A stretch of DNA of 64,000 nt from assembly GCA_002338445.1 (NCBI GenBank), contig DDII01000013.1:1-64000 (forward strand). Reading direction: 5' to 3'. Positions 56,510-64,000 of the stretch are shown here, one piece after another; the stretch's first letter is position 1; every line of letters begins with the position of its first letter. The position numbers and the translations under genes are program-made. The notes below the pieces were generated by a model that had not been told where the DNA came from, did no database searches, and was given only the letters and a program-made list of their open reading frames with translations. This stretch comes from Cellvibrionales bacterium UBA1854 (GTDB lineage Bacteria > Pseudomonadota > Gammaproteobacteria > Pseudomonadales > Porticoccaceae).

Positions 56510-58108
56510 GTGTCTAACGCGCCATCAAACGGATACACCCTAGTGTCATTAAATCAAATTTTACAAAGGTTGGCTGACCCTTCAGCAAATCATCAACTCC
56601 TCAAAATCAAAAGAGGTGTTGAAAAAGAAAGTCTCCGGACGACCAATAATGGATTTATAGCCATTACCCCTCATCCAGAAGCCTTAGGTTCTGCACTAAC
56701 GCATCCTTCAATCACAACGGATTTTTCAGAGGCTCTCCTTGAATTTATAACCGCTCCCTACAACAACATTTCCGATCTTCTAGACGAACTAGACGATATT
56801 CATCGCTTCGTACATGCTCAGATCGGAGAAGAACTACTTTGGGTCAATAGTATGCCTTGTCAAATAAAGGCAGATACCGAAATCCCAATCGCAAATTTTG
56901 GTAGATCCAATGTCGGAAAGATGAAACATATTTATCGGCTTGGTTTAGGGCATCGTTATGGACGTTCGATGCAAACTATCGCTGGGATTCACTATAATTT
57001 TTCAGTTCCCGACTCAATTTGGCAGCTGATTGCCTCATCCAAAAGGTCAGGACTCTCATTGAAAGATATTAAGACAGAGGGTTACTTTGGTCTAATAAGG
57101 AACTTTCGTCGCTCAGCTTGGCTTCTTAATTACCTGTTTGGTGCCACACCAAGCGTCTGCAGCAGTTTTGTCTACGGGAAAACACATAAACTTAAATTAT
57201 TAAAAAATAAAAAAAGTTACTATAGCCCTTATGCTACATCGCTCCGAATGGGAGACCTCGGTTATCAAAGTGAGGTGCAAGCCTCTTTAAACATCACATA
57301 CAATAATTTGAAAAGCTATACTAGAGGTCTAAGAGCAGCCCTTCAGCAAACTTGCCCAAAATACCAAGTCATCGGTTTAAAAGATGACATCGGTCAACTT
57401 AAACAGCTAAACACAAATTTACTCCAAATAGAAAACGAGTTTTACAGTGAGATCCGACCCAAGCAACCAACAAAATCCGGAGAATCACCAATGCAAGCTC
57501 TTCTGGATAGGGGCGTAGAATATGTTGAAGTTCGCTGCCTTGACCTTGATCCGTTCACCTTGCTAGGAATAGATTCAACCACTATACGTTTTTTGGATAC
57601 ATTTCTACTATCTTGCCTTCTTTCAGAGAGCCCGCTTTCAAACAAACGTGAACAATGTGAAATAATTCATAATAAAAATCTAACTGTTTATCAGGGGCGT
57701 GATCCACTACTCCATTTACGTCATCGAGATCAGTCTATTCCGCTCAAAGAATGGGGGAGGAAAATACTCACAGATCTTTACCCTATTGCCTCACTTCTTG
57801 ATGCCGCCCATGGAGGTAATTCTTACGAAGTTGCGGTTGCTAAAATGAATACGAGAATTGAACAACCAGCGCTGACACCATCAGCCAGAGTTATAGACGA
57901 AATGAGTACTCACAACGAGAGCTATATACAGTTCGGAATACGTTGGGCCAAGCAACATGCTGAAAATTTTGCTGCACGAAGTCCCGATGAAGCTCTGCTT
58001 ATAAAACAAAAAGATCTTGCAAAGGCATCGTCACTGAACCAAAAAGAAACCGAATCATCGGATTATCTATCTTTTGAGCAATATTTAGAGCAATATTATA
58101 GTCAATAA
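56510..58108 (+). CDS. gshA: Glutamate--cysteine ligase
   Basis: First step of glutathione synthesis. 532 aa, the E. coli-type GshA fold. Visible: GVEKESLRTTNNGFIA, HPSITTDFSEALLEFITAP, YRLGLGHRYGRSMQTIAGIHYNFS-type block, and YVEVRCLDLDPF. Starts at GTG 56510; AAAGGA is about 13 nt upstream. 19 nt before dsbB. gshB is at 39279. Confidence 0.96.
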   Translation: MSNAPSNGYTLVSLNQILQRLADPSANHQLLKIKRGVEKESLRTTNNGFIAITPHPEALGSALTHPSITTDFSEALLEFITAPYNNISDLLDELDDIHRFVHAQIGEELLWVNSMPCQIKADTEIPIANFGRSNVGKMKHIYRLGLGHRYGRSMQTIAGIHYNFSVPDSIWQLIASSKRSGLSLKDIKTEGYFGLIRNFRRSAWLLNYLFGATPSVCSSFVYGKTHKLKLLKNKKSYYSPYATSLRMGDLGYQSEVQASLNITYNNLKSYTRGLRAALQQTCPKYQVIGLKDDIGQLKQLNTNLLQIENEFYSEIRPKQPTKSGESPMQALLDRGVEYVEVRCLDLDPFTLLGIDSTTIRFLDTFLLSCLLSESPLSNKREQCEIIHNKNLTVYQGRDPLLHLRHRDQSIPLKEWGRKILTDLYPIASLLDAAHGGNSYEVAVAKMNTRIEQPALTPSARVIDEMSTHNESYIQFGIRWAKQHAENFAARSPDEALLIKQKDLAKASSLNQKETESSDYLSFEQYLEQYYSQ

Positions 58109-58126
58109 AAGGCCAAGATTCATCGT

Positions 58127-58642
58127 ATGCAAGAACGGTTTTTAAAGATGCCTAGTCCCAGTTACCGATCTGTAAATGCTGTAAGTGCTGGAGTCTGTGC
58201 ATGGTTATTTATTTTTGCTTTGTTTTACCTACAAGAGTATCTATCTTTACAGCCTTGCTACCTTTGCTTTACTCAGAGATTGTTTATAGTCGGCTGCGGC
58301 CTGTCATTCGCTACTGCCACAATTCATAACCCTCGGGGAATAGGACGTAAGGCATATGCAGGCTGCTCATCTCTGTTTTCGATGGCCGCGGCATTCTTTG
58401 CAATGAAACAAATTTGGCTACAAAATTTACCGAAGGACTTAGTACCAAGCTGCGGACCACCAGTCGAGTATATACTCAGAGAATTTTCTGTCTCAGAGAC
58501 AATCCCAATGTTGTTAAGCGGTGACGGAAGCTGCGCAGAAATTCAATGGCAGCTTTTCGGTTTGAGTATACCAGCTTGGGTATTAATTAGCTCTGTTAGT
58601 CTCCTAACGGCCTCCCTTTATCAAATGCTTCGAGAACAATAG
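58127..58642 (+). CDS. dsbB: Disulfide bond formation protein B
   Basis: Inner-membrane oxidase that reoxidises DsbA and passes electrons to quinone. 171 aa, four transmembrane helices, CYLC pair (44 and 47) in the first periplasmic loop and a second cysteine pair in the later loop (SCGPP and SGDGSC). Start is ATG 58127, or the second ATG at 58148. Grouped with gshA and rsd; thiol-redox context fits. Confidence 0.94.
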   Translation: MQERFLKMPSPSYRSVNAVSAGVCAWLFIFALFYLQEYLSLQPCYLCFTQRLFIVGCGLSFATATIHNPRGIGRKAYAGCSSLFSMAAAFFAMKQIWLQNLPKDLVPSCGPPVEYILREFSVSETIPMLLSGDGSCAEIQWQLFGLSIPAWVLISSVSLLTASLYQMLREQ

Positions 58643-58853
58643 CAAGGTTAAATAAAAAATATTTTGTTCTAGATTAACAGACCCAGAATAATATTGCATT
58701 TTGACTTACCAGCATTGTAACTAACCCGATACAGTCCATTAGTTACACCCCTGTTATGAGTGTTTATATTTTGAGATTAAGATTCACACTGAGTTGCAAG
58801 CCAGACAGCAATATAATATTCTCTGTGTAAATCTTCGGACAAAGAGTTGCGAA

Positions 58854-59324
58854 ATGGGCGTTAGAGCAGATCATAAGTCCATGTGGGAACGCTTGGAGGG
58901 TATCCTTGGCCACTGGATAAACCAACGTAAAGTTCTTTTATCACAGTACGGTGAGTTGGCCATTATCAAAACTTTTAATCCAGATAACACGCTTCATGGT
59001 GCCTTGGTGCAGGAATTCTGCCAGTCCATGGTAGATTACCTATCACTTGTCCACTTCGAAGTGTTCGAACAAATTTCCCAAGAAAATGTTTTTTCTCGAG
59101 CTGAATACAAGCAAGAGGCCATGAATCTGATGCGCGGCATCCAAACAACAACGGACAACCTTCTTGATTTTAACGACAAGTACCTCGCCCTTGATGACCT
59201 TGAGACGCTGGCATCTGATCTCTCCGCGCTAGGAGAAGAGTTAGCCCAACGTTTTGAGCTCGAAGATCAAGTTATTGGACTGATTCGCAAGTCAAAAGAG
59301 GTGGAACCACAGCTTATAAGCTAG
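58854..59324 (+). CDS. rsd: Regulator of sigma D / AlgQ family anti-sigma factor
   Basis: Binds the main sigma factor in stationary phase. 156 aa from ATG 58854 (AAAGAG seven bases upstream); an upstream in-frame TTG at 58794 adds 20 residues outside the family. Helical throughout; typical WERLEGILGHWINQRKVLLSQY and LVHFEVFEQI blocks. In Pseudomonas the same gene (algQ) lies beside dsbH and the FKBP gene, as here. A 6S RNA gene in the same window acts on the same holoenzyme. Confidence 0.9.
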   Translation: MGVRADHKSMWERLEGILGHWINQRKVLLSQYGELAIIKTFNPDNTLHGALVQEFCQSMVDYLSLVHFEVFEQISQENVFSRAEYKQEAMNLMRGIQTTTDNLLDFNDKYLALDDLETLASDLSALGEELAQRFELEDQVIGLIRKSKEVEPQLIS

Positions 59325-59347
59325 CTTATATACTTACACTTTTTTTC
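59315..59347 (+). terminator. Candidate terminator between rsd and the FKBP gene
   Basis: TATAAGCTAGCTTATA (59315-59330) is a 16-bp perfect palindrome that overlaps the rsd stop codon, followed by seven T at 59341-59347. The stem is AT-rich and the T tract is about ten bases downstream, so strength is doubtful. The two flanking genes converge here. Confidence 0.35.
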
Positions 59348-59407
59348 ATAGATCGGCCCAATGAAGTCCTCACAACCTTAGACCCTAAAAATAATTACTT
59401 GCCGTTT

Positions 59408-60142
59408 TCAAATATCTGCTTTTAACAGCTCCACCTCAAACACCAGAGTCTCATTGGGACCTATTGGTCCCTGACCCGCAGGGCCATAGGCTAAATCTGC
59501 GGGGATAAACAATTCCCATTTTGCCCCCTCGCGCATTAGCTGAAGTGCTTCTGTCCAGCCGGGTATGACTTGGGTTACCCCAAACTGAGCTGGCACTCCA
59601 CGTTTTAACGAACTATCAAATTCAGTACCATCTAAGAGTCTTCCAACGTAATGCACTTCCACAGTACTTTTTGCGTTTGGTCTGACTCCTGCGCCAGATC
59701 TAATGACTCTGTACTGCAAACCGCTATCAGTGGTCATCACACCCGATTTCTGTTTATTAGCAATTAAAAAATCGTTGCCTTCTTTCCTATTACTTTCTGA
59801 TTGTAAAGCAGTTGATTCATCCGCCAATTTTTGTTGAGCCTCCCGTTTTGCAGAGATTTCCGCTTGAAAAATCCGCATTACATCAGAAATTTGCGCCTCA
59901 CTCAGCCTAGGTTTGACACCATTAATGCCGTCATTAAAACCACTCTGAAAAGCTTTAGCGTCAAACTCTATACCCATTGATTCGATATTTCTTGCACTGT
60001 CCATACCATACAAGTAGCTGATTTTTTGTGTTTGATTCACAAGATCCTGAGTAACAGAGTCTTGCGCGGTCTGTGTATTAACTTGATCACATGCGCCAAG
60101 CAGGAGGAGTCCTCCGAAAGAAATAAGACTAAATTTATACAT
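59408..60142 (-). CDS. FKBP-type peptidyl-prolyl isomerase, lipoprotein
   Basis: Folding catalyst in the periplasm. 244 aa: lipoprotein signal with lipobox LLGAC (cysteine at residue 18), an N-terminal helical dimerisation domain (about 30-130, FKBP_N), and a C-terminal FKBP domain with VEVHYVGRLLDGTEFDSSL, VIPGWTEALQLMREG and YGPAGQGPIGPNETLVFEVEL. Resembles Mip/FkpA/FklB. Placed beside rsd as in Pseudomonas. It may receive folding substrates together with the Dsb system. Name fkpA is possible, not proved. Confidence 0.93.
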   Translation of the reverse strand: MYKFSLISFGGLLLLGACDQVNTQTAQDSVTQDLVNQTQKISYLYGMDSARNIESMGIEFDAKAFQSGFNDGINGVKPRLSEAQISDVMRIFQAEISAKREAQQKLADESTALQSESNRKEGNDFLIANKQKSGVMTTDSGLQYRVIRSGAGVRPNAKSTVEVHYVGRLLDGTEFDSSLKRGVPAQFGVTQVIPGWTEALQLMREGAKWELFIPADLAYGPAGQGPIGPNETLVFEVELLKADI

Positions 60143-60285
60143 TTGTAGCTCCTATTACTCTGATAAATTTTAAACACGAATGCACTTAGGCTATAGAAAT
60201 ATCTTTGACACAAAACTACGGAAATGTAAGTGTATGTCATTTACGTTCCAGTTTCGACTCACAAGAGTGTGTGATTTATTGACAC

Positions 60286-60382
60286 AAAAAGGAGGTTTTT
60301 AGCAATGCTCAGATCTGCCGAGAAAATAACAAATCCCATGTACCATGACCAAGTTCCCGTCCACGTTCTTCAAACTTTGTAG
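60286..60382 (+). other. Strong ribosome-binding site and 25-codon frame, antisense to trmB end
   Basis: AAAAAGGAGG at 60286-60295 matches the anti-Shine-Dalgarno perfectly; nine bases later ATG at 60305 opens a 25-codon frame ending with TAG at 60382. It overlaps the last codons of trmB on the opposite strand. The product starts MLRSAEKITNPMYHD and has no recognised family. A TTGACA at 60279-60284 overlaps as a possible -35 but no -10 follows well. Could be a real small protein or coincidence. Confidence 0.25.
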
Positions 60383-61016
60383 ACGGACGATACTTTGGTT
60401 TAGACGAATATCCTCCCATCCCGTTGCCACAATTTTCAAATCCCTCGGAAAGATTCATAACATCCAGGATATGTTCGGCATAAGGCTTCCAATCAGTAGC
60501 CATATGAAAAATTCCACCCAAACGGAGCCTGCTCCGAACGAGCTCTACAAATTCTACTTGCACTAAGCGTCTTTTATGATGCTTTTTCTTATGCCAAGGA
60601 TCAGGGAAATAGAGCTGTAAACGATCTATGCTTCCCGGGCCGATACAATTCTTAAGAACATCTTTCGCGTCAGAGAAATATATGCGCAAGTTAGTTAAAC
60701 CTGCGCAATAGGCACGATTTATCAATCTGCCTACACCAGGAGCATAGACTTCAATACCAATAAAATGACTTTCGGGGTTTTTTTGCGCCATTTCAAACAA
60801 CGAATCACCCATACCAAATCCTATTTCGACAATAAGTGGGGCTAATCTACCAAACTCGAGTTCCGTATTTAAGAGTCCGGATCTCATATCCAAACCATAT
60901 TTCTCCCACCCCTGAGCAAAAGCGCGACGCTGACCCTTGGTAAAACGTGCTCTTCGTATCACATAACTACGAATAACCCTCGAACTGCACCCCTGATTAG
61001 AAATCAAAGCAATCAT
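60309..61016 (-). CDS. trmB: tRNA (guanine-N7)-methyltransferase
   Basis: Methylates G46 in the variable loop of tRNAs. 235 aa. Visible: EIGFGMGDSLFEMAQKNP (SAM site), FIGIEVYAPGVGRLI, LQLYFPDPWHKKKHHKRRLVQ-type motif and TDWKPYAEHIL. Diverse starts possible but ATG 61016 fits family length. Transcribed toward the FKBP gene. Confidence 0.96.
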   Translation of the reverse strand: MIALISNQGCSSRVIRSYVIRRARFTKGQRRAFAQGWEKYGLDMRSGLLNTELEFGRLAPLIVEIGFGMGDSLFEMAQKNPESHFIGIEVYAPGVGRLINRAYCAGLTNLRIYFSDAKDVLKNCIGPGSIDRLQLYFPDPWHKKKHHKRRLVQVEFVELVRSRLRLGGIFHMATDWKPYAEHILDVMNLSEGFENCGNGMGGYSSKPKYRPSTKFEERGRELGHGTWDLLFSRQI

Positions 61017-61224
61017 ATTCTTTAAAACTCGAACGATATTACGCAGGTTTTAATCATCGTTATACCACAGTATAAAAAACATGATCCGTGGCGGAACTAT
61101 TTCAATTAAAGCTTATACTTAGTTTGATAAACAAATTATCGATTGAGAATATTTTGAGTATTCGTCATGAAAAAAGTAATCTATCAAGGGCGAAGGGGTA
61201 TTTAGACCCGTCATAAACCTTGCT

Positions 61225-62079
61225 TCATTTCTCCATTGACATCTTCAGACGTTGCATTGCATTTTTTTCTAACTGTCTAATTCGCTCTGCCGAGACGCCG
61301 TACTGTGCCGCTAGATCATGTAACGTCGTTTTTACATCATCTAACCATCGACGTTGCAATATGTCCCTACTTCTCTCATCAAGGCTGGAAACTGCTCTTG
61401 CGAGGCGCTCTTTGTTGTTAGATTGGCACTCACGATTCTCTACTATTGTCTCAGGGTCAGCCGAAGAATCTGATAAATAATATGCAGGGGTGACCACAGC
61501 CCCATCATCGTCGTCATCTGACGTGATATCGAAAGCTGAATCACGGGCGCCAAGGCGCATCTCCATTTCCAGGACATCTTTTACCTCAACTCCTAAGTCC
61601 TTCGCCACTGCATCCGCCTCGCCTTGATTTAACCAGTGAAGACTTTTCTTTGCACCCCGCAGATTAAAAAACAGTTTTCTCTGTGCCTTAGTTGTTGCTA
61701 CTTTAACTATTCTCCAGTTACGTAAAATATACTCGTGAATTTCTGCCTTGATCCAGTGAACAGCGAAAGAAACCATCCTGACTCCCTTCTCAGGATTAAA
61801 GCGTCGAACAGCTTTCATCAAACCAACATTTCCCTCTTGAACTAAGTCTGCAAGGGGTAGTCCATATCCACTGTATGAACGAGCGATGTGCACGACAAAC
61901 CTTAGATGGGCCAAAACGAGTCGGCGAGCGGCATCAAGATCATCATCGTAATAGAGCCGCTCTCCCAAATGACGCTCCTCTTCTGCAGTAAGGATTGGAA
62001 CAGAAGATGCACCCTGAATATATGCATTAAGATTCGCGCCAGGAGTCATCCACTCCATTGACATAACTGAGTTACTCAT
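61225..62079 (-). CDS. rpoH: RNA polymerase sigma factor RpoH (sigma-32)
   Basis: Heat-shock sigma factor. 284 aa from ATG 62079 with TGGAG five bases upstream; the longer frame to 62184 would reach into ftsX and is not needed. Visible: region 2.1 [35 protein letters not shown], region 2.4 [26 protein letters not shown], the RpoH box QRKLFFNLR that separates it from sigma-70, and region 4.2 [16 protein letters not shown]. Downstream of ftsEX as in E. coli and Pseudomonas. Confidence 0.96.
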   Translation of the reverse strand: MSNSVMSMEWMTPGANLNAYIQGASSVPILTAEEERHLGERLYYDDDLDAARRLVLAHLRFVVHIARSYSGYGLPLADLVQEGNVGLMKAVRRFNPEKGVRMVSFAVHWIKAEIHEYILRNWRIVKVATTKAQRKLFFNLRGAKKSLHWLNQGEADAVAKDLGVEVKDVLEMEMRLGARDSAFDITSDDDDDGAVVTPAYYLSDSSADPETIVENRECQSNNKERLARAVSSLDERSRDILQRRWLDDVKTTLHDLAAQYGVSAERIRQLEKNAMQRLKMSMEK

Positions 62080-62122
62080 CAAAACTCCAGTAATAACACC
62101 AATTTTACAGATAGGGTCTGCA

Positions 62123-62151
62123 ATTATAATAGTAAAATAAAATAGGTTCAA
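62123..62151 (-). promoter_or_regulatory. Sigma-70-type promoter of rpoH
   Basis: On the minus strand TTGAAC (62146-62151), 17-bp spacer, TATAAT (62123-62128). Transcription would start near 62116, giving a leader of about 37 nt. The promoter sits in the ftsX-rpoH gap. Confidence 0.7.
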
Positions 62152-62173
62152 ATAGACTACGTACAAAAATTGA

Positions 62174-63166
62174 TTAAGGTTCAATGCCCCTGAGATGACG
62201 TCGAACAGCTACCCACGCACCCAGCAATCCCAACAACGCTCCACCGCCCAAAATACTCAGAAGACTCCAGATACTCAAACCATGAAGCACAAATCGGCTC
62301 TCATACAGGCTGGCTAATACCTCGATTGAGCTATTTAACCAGTTAACTGAACCCCACAGAAGCAAAACTGATACAAATCCTCCCGATAGACCAAAGATAA
62401 GTCCCGTATATAGAAATGGGCGACGAACATAACCATCTGTCCCACCGACAAGACGAATTACTATTATTTCATCTGTTCGGCTTTGAATCGCCATTCGTAT
62501 TGTGTTTGCTACCGCAAGCAGGACTCCGAGGCCGAGTGTGATGCTAAGAGCGGTAATTAATTTTTCTCCGATCTCCAGCATAGATCTCAAACGTTGAAGC
62601 CATTGCATATCAATTTGTACTTGATCAACCCCCGATAATTTTGAAATTTGATCGGCTATCTCTCCAGCCCGGTCCAATTTAACGCTATCAGGTTGCACTA
62701 CAAAAACTGCCGGCAACGGACTCTCTGCTAAATAATCCAGAGCACTCCCAAATCCGGACAACGCCTGGAATTCTGTCAGCGCCTGTTCCGGCGAAATATA
62801 AGAGATGCTCGATACACCGACCAGAGTCTGTAGCTGGCTCTCCAGTATCGCCATAGTTTTTTCTTCTACCCCGACTTCCAAAAATACGGTCAGTTGAGTG
62901 GATGCCTTCACGTTACCACTCAATCGCTCAAGATTTTCCACAGCAAGAAAAAGGGCTCCAGGAAGCGCAAGCGCGATTGCTATCACAAGAACGGTCATAG
63001 CCGTTTGGAGTGGCTCCAATACCATATCTTGCAAGGACTGAACCAAGGTCACTCGATGATTGGTAATTTCACCTCTAAACCGGTCCACGGCAGTCAATGT
63101 AGCGTTGCCACTATCCAAACGATTTTTTTTTGACTCCCTATTATTTTTCTTGCTCACTCTTACCAC
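62174..63166 (-). CDS. ftsX: Cell division protein FtsX
   Basis: Membrane partner of FtsE; in E. coli it recruits the amidase activator EnvC. 330 aa: cytoplasmic N terminus rich in Lys/Arg, TM1 near 60-80, a periplasmic domain (about 85-200), then three further helices with the C-terminal FtsX domain. Start overlaps the end of ftsE by 26 nt. Confidence 0.95.
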   Translation of the reverse strand: MVRVSKKNNRESKKNRLDSGNATLTAVDRFRGEITNHRVTLVQSLQDMVLEPLQTAMTVLVIAIALALPGALFLAVENLERLSGNVKASTQLTVFLEVGVEEKTMAILESQLQTLVGVSSISYISPEQALTEFQALSGFGSALDYLAESPLPAVFVVQPDSVKLDRAGEIADQISKLSGVDQVQIDMQWLQRLRSMLEIGEKLITALSITLGLGVLLAVANTIRMAIQSRTDEIIVIRLVGGTDGYVRRPFLYTGLIFGLSGGFVSVLLLWGSVNWLNSSIEVLASLYESRFVLHGLSIWSLLSILGGGALLGLLGAWVAVRRHLRGIEP

Positions 63167-63821
63167 TATCCTCAGCTAAATTACCTCCATCAAGTCTCAA
63201 AATTCTTAAACGCATACGGTTAATTAAAGAAACATCATGTGTTGCAATCAAGACGGTAACTCCAACTGTCTGGAATCTGCGAAAAAGTGCCATTATTTCG
63301 GCAGAAAGTTGCGGATCTAAATTTCCAGTTGGTTCGTCTGCCAAAAGTATCTTTGGCTTGTGCACAATTGCCCTTGCAATCCCCACCCGTTGTTGCTCTC
63401 CACCAGAAAGTTCTGCAGGCTTAAATTGTTCTCGGTCTAGTAAACCAACACTGTCAAGAGCAGCACGCACTCTGCGAGCCATTTCATCCCTTGGGTAACC
63501 GGACACCTGAAGCGGGAGAGCAACATTTTCATAAAGGGACCGGTCCATGAGAAGACGGTGGTTCTGAAACACCACGCCGAGTTGACGTCTGTAGGTAGGA
63601 ACTTGTTGCCTACGAAGAAGATTGAGGTTCGTGCCATTAATCAAGATGTTTCCTGACGTAGGCCGCTCCATCAACATCAGCAGCTTAAGCAAGGTACTCT
63701 TTCCCGCACCGGAACGTCCTGTCAAAAAGGCCATTTCACCTGCATCCATATGGAAGGTAATTTTTCGGAGAGCCTCATATCCAGTATCGTAGCGCTTACC
63801 CAAGTCGTCGAATTCAATCAT
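63141..63821 (-). CDS. ftsE: Cell division ATP-binding protein FtsE
   Basis: ABC ATPase driving FtsX at the septum. 226 aa with Walker A GRSGAGKSTLLKLL, signature LSGGEQQRVGIARAI, Walker B ILLADEPTGNLD and the H-loop ATHD. Its ATG overlaps the ftsY stop by four bases (ATGA). Confidence 0.97.
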   Translation of the reverse strand: MIEFDDLGKRYDTGYEALRKITFHMDAGEMAFLTGRSGAGKSTLLKLLMLMERPTSGNILINGTNLNLLRRQQVPTYRRQLGVVFQNHRLLMDRSLYENVALPLQVSGYPRDEMARRVRAALDSVGLLDREQFKPAELSGGEQQRVGIARAIVHKPKILLADEPTGNLDPQLSAEIMALFRRFQTVGVTVLIATHDVSLINRMRLRILRLDGGNLAEDSGKSEQEK

Positions 63822-64000
63822 CGGCTTTTTTCGCCATCTTCAATATTTAAAAGGGCATCGACAAATTCCGAAATAGAGAATTCATGTAAGTCCTCTACCC
63901 TTTCTCCGACACCAATAAATCTTATTGGGATCCCGAATTGGTCTGCTAAAGCAAATATAATTCCGCCCTTTGCCGTGCCATCAAGTTTTGTCAAGATAAT
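63818..64000 (-). CDS. ftsY: Signal recognition particle receptor FtsY (C-terminal end only)
   Basis: The last 60 codons read from the window edge: TKLDGTAKGG (the G4 guanine-specificity region of SRP GTPases), then PIRFIGVGERVEDLHEF and a short tail ending LNIEDGEKSR. FtsY docks ribosome-nascent chain complexes at the membrane. The rest lies outside the window. ftsY-ftsE-ftsX-rpoH is the conserved order. Confidence 0.97.
   Translation of the reverse strand: MILTKLDGTAKGGIIFALADQFGIPIRFIGVGERVEDLHEFSISEFVDALLNIEDGEKSR

Overview
The window reads as a continuous stretch of chromosome from a fairly AT-rich gammaproteobacterium (composition judged by eye). The support is a run of gene neighbourhoods that are also typical of Pseudomonas and relatives: tyrS/M23/anmK/erpA/argC/hemL; ubiH-pepP-ygfB/zapA-6S RNA-ygfA; ilvA/rpiA; dsbD-aroQ-accBC-prmA-dusB-fis-purH-purD; rpe-trpEGDC; gshB-yqgE-ruvX; yggS-proC-yggT-metXW-DUF4426-rdgB-hemW; trxA-rho-ubiD; dsbB-rsd-FKBP; and rpoH-ftsX-ftsE-ftsY. 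I place it only as Pseudomonadales/Cellvibrionales-like, possibly marine, and no finer. Genes are densely packed. I saw no insertion sequence, prophage, CRISPR array or tRNA.

Layout. 1-570: 5' end of a 16S rRNA gene (minus strand) with a full rrn leader (antitermination boxes and a P1-like promoter). 880-7500: tyrS, then an envelope/peptidoglycan neighbourhood (M23 peptidase, anmK) facing argC-DUF6776-bactofilin-erpA. 7630-10650: haem genes hemJ, hemL, hemB. 10770-17860: rsmC, ubiH, pepP, a YgfB-family gene, a ZapB-like gene with zapA, 6S RNA, ygfA and pyk. 17890-21280: ilvA, rpiA and a DUF2333 gene. 21890-32860: dsbD through purH and purD, with a photolyase gene inserted antisense between the two pur genes. 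32900-38810: a LysR regulator, then trpC, trpD, trpG, trpE and rpe on the minus strand. 39280-48170: gshB through hemW. 48350-51650: trxA, rho, ubiD. 52060-56380: an RND efflux pair. 56510-61020: gshA, dsbB, rsd, FKBP, trmB. 61225-64000: rpoH, ftsX, ftsE and the 3' end of ftsY.

Most of the content is housekeeping: translation, haem, purine, tryptophan, fatty-acid initiation, glutathione/thiol redox, methionine and division. I did not find a clearly new multi-gene system. The more interesting points are the bactofilin/DUF6776/M23/AnmK envelope neighbourhood, the photolyase inside the pur locus, the compacted ruvX-yggS junction, several intergenic regions with repeats or palindromes but no gene, a strong ribosome-binding site in front of a 25-codon frame antisense to trmB, and a HIGH-motif variant in TyrRS. 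Several genes use GTG or TTG starts (accC, dusB, gshB, proC, hemW, ubiD, gshA and probably dsbD).
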